Origin: an uncultured Eubacteriales bacterium
GTDB lineage: Bacteria > Bacillota > Clostridia > Christensenellales > Aristaeellaceae
NCBI GenBank assembly: GCA_902793325.1
Contig: CADBCY010000017.1
Span: 16,835-80,834, forward strand
DNA: 64,000 nt
Direction of reading: 5' to 3'
The notes under the pieces were generated by a model. The model saw only the letters and a list, made by a program, of their open reading frames with translations. It searched no databases and was not told the DNA's origin. A program made the translations under genes and the position numbers. Positions within the stretch are counted from its first letter, which is position 1. Each line of letters opens with the position of its first letter. Shown here piece after piece: positions 61,476 to 64,000 of the stretch.

Positions 61476-62459
61476 ATGTCGAGACCTGTGACGCTGTTTA
61501 CGATTCAGTGGGGCGACCTGCCCCTGGAGGAGATCTGCCGGCTCGGAAAGCAGATGGGCTATGAGGGCCTGGAGCTGTCCGCGGCACACCTGGACATGAA
61601 AAAAGCCGCCGAGGACCCGGCCTACGTGCAGTGCGTGAAGGACACCCTGAAGAAGTACGACCTGAACTGCTGGGCTATCTCGAACCACCTGGCGGGCCAG
61701 TGCGTGGTCGATACGCTGCCCGACGCCTACGACCGCCGCCTGGACGGCTTTGTCCCCGCGGAATATCACGGCAAGCCCGACGAGATCCAGAAGTGGGCCA
61801 TCCAGGAGATGAAGTACACCGCCCGCGCGGCCAAGGCCATGGGCGTGGGCGTGGTGACCTTCTTCATGGGCTCCCCGATCTGGAAGTTTTGGTACTCCTT
61901 CCCGCAGACCTCCGAGGAGATGGTGGAGGCGGGCTACCGGAAGGTCAAGGAGCTGTGGAGCCCCATCATGGACGAGTTCGACGCCTGCGGCGTGAAGCTG
62001 GCGCTGGAAGTGCATCCCAAGGAGATCGCGTTCGACTACTGGAGCACGAAGAAGCTGCTGGACGTGTTCGAGTGGCGCCCCACGCTGGGCATCAACTTCG
62101 ACCCCAGCCACCTGATCTGGCAGGGCCTGGACCCGCAGATGTTCATCCTCGACTTTGCGGAGCGCATCTACCACGTGCACGTGAAGGACGCCAAGCTGAA
62201 CCTGAACGGCCGCAACGGCATCCTGGGCAGCCATATCACCTTCGGCGACCAGCGGCGCGGCTGGAACTTCGTGTCCCCGGGCCACGGCGACATCGACTTC
62301 GACAACATCATCCGCGCGCTGAACCAGATCGGCTACGACGGCCCGCTCTCCATCGAGTGGGAGGACAGCGGCATGGAGCGCGTGTTCGGCGGCACCGAGG
62401 CCTGCGAATTCACCAAGAAGATCAACTTCAATCCCAGATGGCGGAGCACGATTACCTGA
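61476..62459 (+). CDS. Sugar phosphate isomerase/epimerase (xylose-isomerase-like TIM barrel), C terminus altered
   Basis: 327 residues. TIM-barrel AP-endonuclease-2 fold with metal ligands in LALEVHPKEIAFD (Glu, about 172), NFDPSHLIWQG (Asp-His, about 210), HVHVKDAKL (about 232) and LSIEWEDSGME (Glu, about 295). GAAGGAGG precedes the ATG. After KKINFNP the sequence becomes RWRSTIT and stops; homologues normally continue with about ten more residues. The switch point, near 62433, is where GGDEF coding sequence begins in another frame, so this end looks recombined. Confidence 0.88.
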   Translation: MSRPVTLFTIQWGDLPLEEICRLGKQMGYEGLELSAAHLDMKKAAEDPAYVQCVKDTLKKYDLNCWAISNHLAGQCVVDTLPDAYDRRLDGFVPAEYHGKPDEIQKWAIQEMKYTARAAKAMGVGVVTFFMGSPIWKFWYSFPQTSEEMVEAGYRKVKELWSPIMDEFDACGVKLALEVHPKEIAFDYWSTKKLLDVFEWRPTLGINFDPSHLIWQGLDPQMFILDFAERIYHVHVKDAKLNLNGRNGILGSHITFGDQRRGWNFVSPGHGDIDFDNIIRALNQIGYDGPLSIEWEDSGMERVFGGTEACEFTKKINFNPRWRSTIT

Positions 62460-62923
62460 CGGGGCTGTACAACCGCCGGGGATTCCTGCGTGCGCTGGAG
62501 CGCTGTCTCCAGCGCCCGGAGACGCAGGACATGACCCTGACGCTGTTCGCCATGGACATGGACCGGCTGAAGGCCATCAACGATTCCTACGGGCATCACG
62601 AGGGGGATATCGCCATACAGTGTCTGGCGCACGCGATCCGCACCGAGACGGAGGGCAAGGGCATCTGCGCCCGCTACGGCGGGGATGAGTTTGCCTTCGC
62701 AATGCTCGCGGAAACCTCCTTCCTCCCGGACCTGGAGGAGATCCGCGCCCGCATCGAGGCGACCGCCCGGGAAAAGGCCGCTTCAAAGGAATACCGCATC
62801 AGCGCCAGCCTCGGCGCCTGCTCCTGCCTCGTCAGGGCGCATCCGTCGCTGGATCAGCTGCTCGTGCAGGCGGACCGCGCCCTGTACGCTGACAAAATGC
62901 GCCGCCATCCCCGTTCGGAATAA
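62438..62923 (+). pseudogene. GGDEF domain fragment (N-terminally truncated diguanylate cyclase)
   Basis: 161 codons from ATG 62438. An intact GGDEF core is readable: HDYLTGLYNRRGF at the start, DMDRLKAINDSYGHHEGD (about 38-55), ARYGGDEFAF (about 75) and a C-terminal LVQADRALYADK. No sensor or membrane part is present and there is no ribosome site at 62438; the frame runs on from the isomerase gene by a 22-base overlap. It is best read as the tail of a larger gene joined to the isomerase by deletion or misassembly. Expression by coupling is possible. Confidence 0.75.
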
Positions 62924-62972
62924 ACCGTATGGGGACAGGAAAGCCGAAAGCATGCGGGCTGCAAAACGGCGC

Positions 62973-63040
62973 GAAAGGCCGCCCTGCAGATGCGGAAACT
63001 TACCCAATGGGAAGTGACCGGATCTGCAGGGCGGCCTTTC
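62973..63040 (+). terminator. Large cruciform-like terminator
   Basis: A perfect 19-bp inverted repeat (62973-62991 with 63022-63040) ends in CTTTC. The 30-base loop can itself pair (ACTTACCC near 62998 with GGGAAGT at 63010-63016). It lies 50 bases after the GGDEF fragment. Confidence 0.7.
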
Positions 63041-63050
63041 TCGACGCTCT

Positions 63051-63079
63051 AAGGGCAGCGGGACGTACCCGCTGCCCTT
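63051..63079. terminator. Second hairpin, before the flavoprotein fragment
   Basis: A perfect 12-bp stem (63051-63062 with 63068-63079) with a 5-base loop, between the two convergent fragments. A 10-base unit ACTGTGCCTT follows twice in tandem (about 63087-63106). Confidence 0.7.
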
Positions 63080-63117
63080 CTGATTTACTGTGCCTTACTG
63101 TGCCTTGCCCGGGCGTA

Positions 63118-63669
63118 TCAGTCCTCCATGGCGAACTTCGCGGCAAGCCGGCCGAAGGTCATGGCGCGACCGCTGGAGTGGCCGGACTCGATGATGTTGA
63201 AGCCGTGGATCGGATAATCGTAGCCGTAGAAGCGGCCCACGGTATTGTCCGCGACGTACAGGCCGGGGATGACCTTGTTGTCGTTGTCCAGCACCTGCAA
63301 GCGCTCGTTGGTGACCATTCCGCCGGGGCAGGTCAGGATGCCCGCGCAGCGCTTGATGGAATAATAGGGGCCCTCGACGATGGCGGTGTTGGCGAACTTC
63401 TCCGGGCTCTTGCCGAAGTCCTCGTCCTCGCCCTTGGCGGCCAGCTCGTCGTAGCGCTCGATGGAGGCGCGCAGGTTGTCGGCGGGAACGCCGATCTTCT
63501 CGGCCAGCTCCTCGATGGTCGCGCCCTCCTGGATCGCGCCGCCCTCCACGGCGTCGTCCCGGGTGTACTTGCGGATGTCCTTCTGCGACTTGACGAACTC
63601 GGGCATGGCCTTGCCGCCGATCTGGTAGTAGGTGTGCTCCGGCTGACTCAACGCGGCGTTGATCTTGTA
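63118..63669 (-). pseudogene. FAD-dependent oxidoreductase (fumarate reductase flavoprotein-like), C-terminal fragment
   Basis: About 183 codons of the C-terminal part. The readable family sequence starts at NAALSQPEHTYYQIGGKA and ends with GLYVADNTVGRFYGYDYPIHG and SGHSSGRAMTFGRLAAKFA, the FAD-contact end of FAD_binding_2 proteins such as urocanate/fumarate/ketosteroid reductases. The N-terminal FAD-binding and catalytic regions (about 350-400 residues) are missing. Upstream of codon Tyr (63667) the frame turns into antisense of an unrelated sequence, so the gene is cut by a rearrangement. Confidence 0.8.
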
Positions 63670-63858
63670 GCTGGATCGACTATCGCCACAAACGATTTCC
63701 TTGTCTACCTCCACGAAGAACACCCGGATTATACGATCAATCAGCTCCGCGCCCTGCTGATGGATAAGACGCGGTTTCTCCCGCAGCCGGAGGCCGTGGC
63801 GGTGCTTGATGCGTATATCAAGATCGGGGAGGGTGACACCGTTCCACGCTGGAACTGA
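63670..63858 (+). pseudogene. C-terminal fragment of an unrecognised protein
   Basis: An open stretch of 62 codons, beginning AGSTIATNDFLVYLHEEHPD and ending GEGDTVPRWN before a TGA at 63856-63858. The codons up to the stop look protein-like (balanced, AT-richer than the neighbours), but there is no start or ribosome site; it begins exactly where the flavoprotein homology ends. Family not recognised; a mobile-element protein tail is possible. Confidence 0.45.
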
Positions 63859-63905
63859 ATCTTAGTTTTCAAAAGACAAGTGAAAGTTACCAGCAACTTA
63901 GAAAA

Positions 63906-63936
63906 GGGGCTGTCTCAAAACGAGGCAGCCTCTTTA
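63906..63936 (+). terminator. Hairpin with T run, resembling an insertion-sequence end
   Basis: GGGGCTGTCTC (63906-63916) pairs with GAGGCAGCCTC (63922-63932), using two G-U wobbles, then TTTA. Sequences starting GGGGCTGTCTCAAAA are typical of ends of Firmicute IS1182-like elements, which would continue past the window. Confidence 0.5.
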
Positions 63937-63958
63937 TAATGGGACACGAAAAAAGTAA

Positions 63959-63983
63959 TGCCAGGTCTTGCGCAGACCTGGCA
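63959..63983. repeat. 9-bp hairpin at the right window edge
   Basis: TGCCAGGTC (63959-63967) pairs with GACCTGGCA (63975-63983). Probably part of the leader of an insertion sequence lying to the right; the gene itself is outside the window. Confidence 0.4.
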
Positions 63984-64000
63984 GCGTTTGTATGATATTG

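Noticed and set aside
62929-63858. A 309-codon plus-strand frame at the right edge
   Set aside because: Its first three quarters are antisense to the flavoprotein fragment; only the last 62 codons look like real coding sequence and are listed separately.

Overview
The window is a roughly 65 % GC bacterial chromosome segment from an endospore-forming Firmicute of the class Clostridia. The evidence is spoIIR, sleB and ypeB in one operon, a DacF-like carboxypeptidase, a gerW/ytfJ pair, ribonuclease Y, an oxygen-sensitive glycyl radical enzyme, and LplB/LplC-type sugar permeases. An uncultured high-GC gut lineage is likely, but no rRNA or tRNA gene is present to fix the taxonomy. Signals are easy to read: most genes have GGAGG-type ribosome sites, and many have SigA-type promoters with a 17-18 base spacer, often with an extended -10 of the form TGTGGTAGAAT.

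Layout, left part (1-31,000): the 3' end of thrS; a maltodextrin/glycogen pair (GH13 enzyme and glycogen phosphorylase); an aminotransferase and an Lrp-type regulator overlapping a second aminotransferase; a coiled-coil membrane protein; the sporulation operon spoIIR-sleB-ypeB followed by a solitary MazF-type toxin; an acyl-CoA ligase/acyltransferase pair; yfcE, dacF, rny and a methyltransferase; a DUF2953 gene with gerW; a GT-C-like membrane protein; a free methionine-R-sulfoxide reductase; a sugar nucleotidyltransferase fused to a phosphomannomutase-like domain that has lost its catalytic motifs; and several exported proteins, one a zinc metalloprotease downstream of a GGDEF protein.

Middle (31,000-51,100): a peptide-scavenging operon oppBCDF-oppA-M14 peptidase faces away from an M42 aminopeptidase; an IS3-family remnant follows. 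Then come a beta-helix protein, a three-gene sugar/oligosaccharide ABC importer (lplB, lplC, substrate-binding protein), a MITE-like 146-base palindromic element, and three large exported proteins, one carrying five cysteine-pair repeats and two peptidoglycan-binding domains.

Right part (51,100-64,000): a carbohydrate locus with a DeoR regulator, two Gfo/Idh/MocA oxidoreductases and a ROK kinase; a divergent glycyl radical enzyme/activase pair with two near-consensus promoters; a purine (NCS2) permease behind a long structured leader; a third Gfo/Idh/MocA enzyme with a TIM-barrel sugar isomerase. The isomerase runs abruptly into a GGDEF domain, and the last 1.5 kb holds fragments of two more genes and a probable insertion-sequence end, so this edge is rearranged or misassembled.

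Together the genes describe an anaerobic, sporulating saccharolytic and peptidolytic cell. The best candidates for undescribed biology are the glycyl radical locus, the degenerate phosphomannomutase fusion, the cysteine-repeat wall protein and the MITE-like element. I found no CRISPR array, prophage or defence island.
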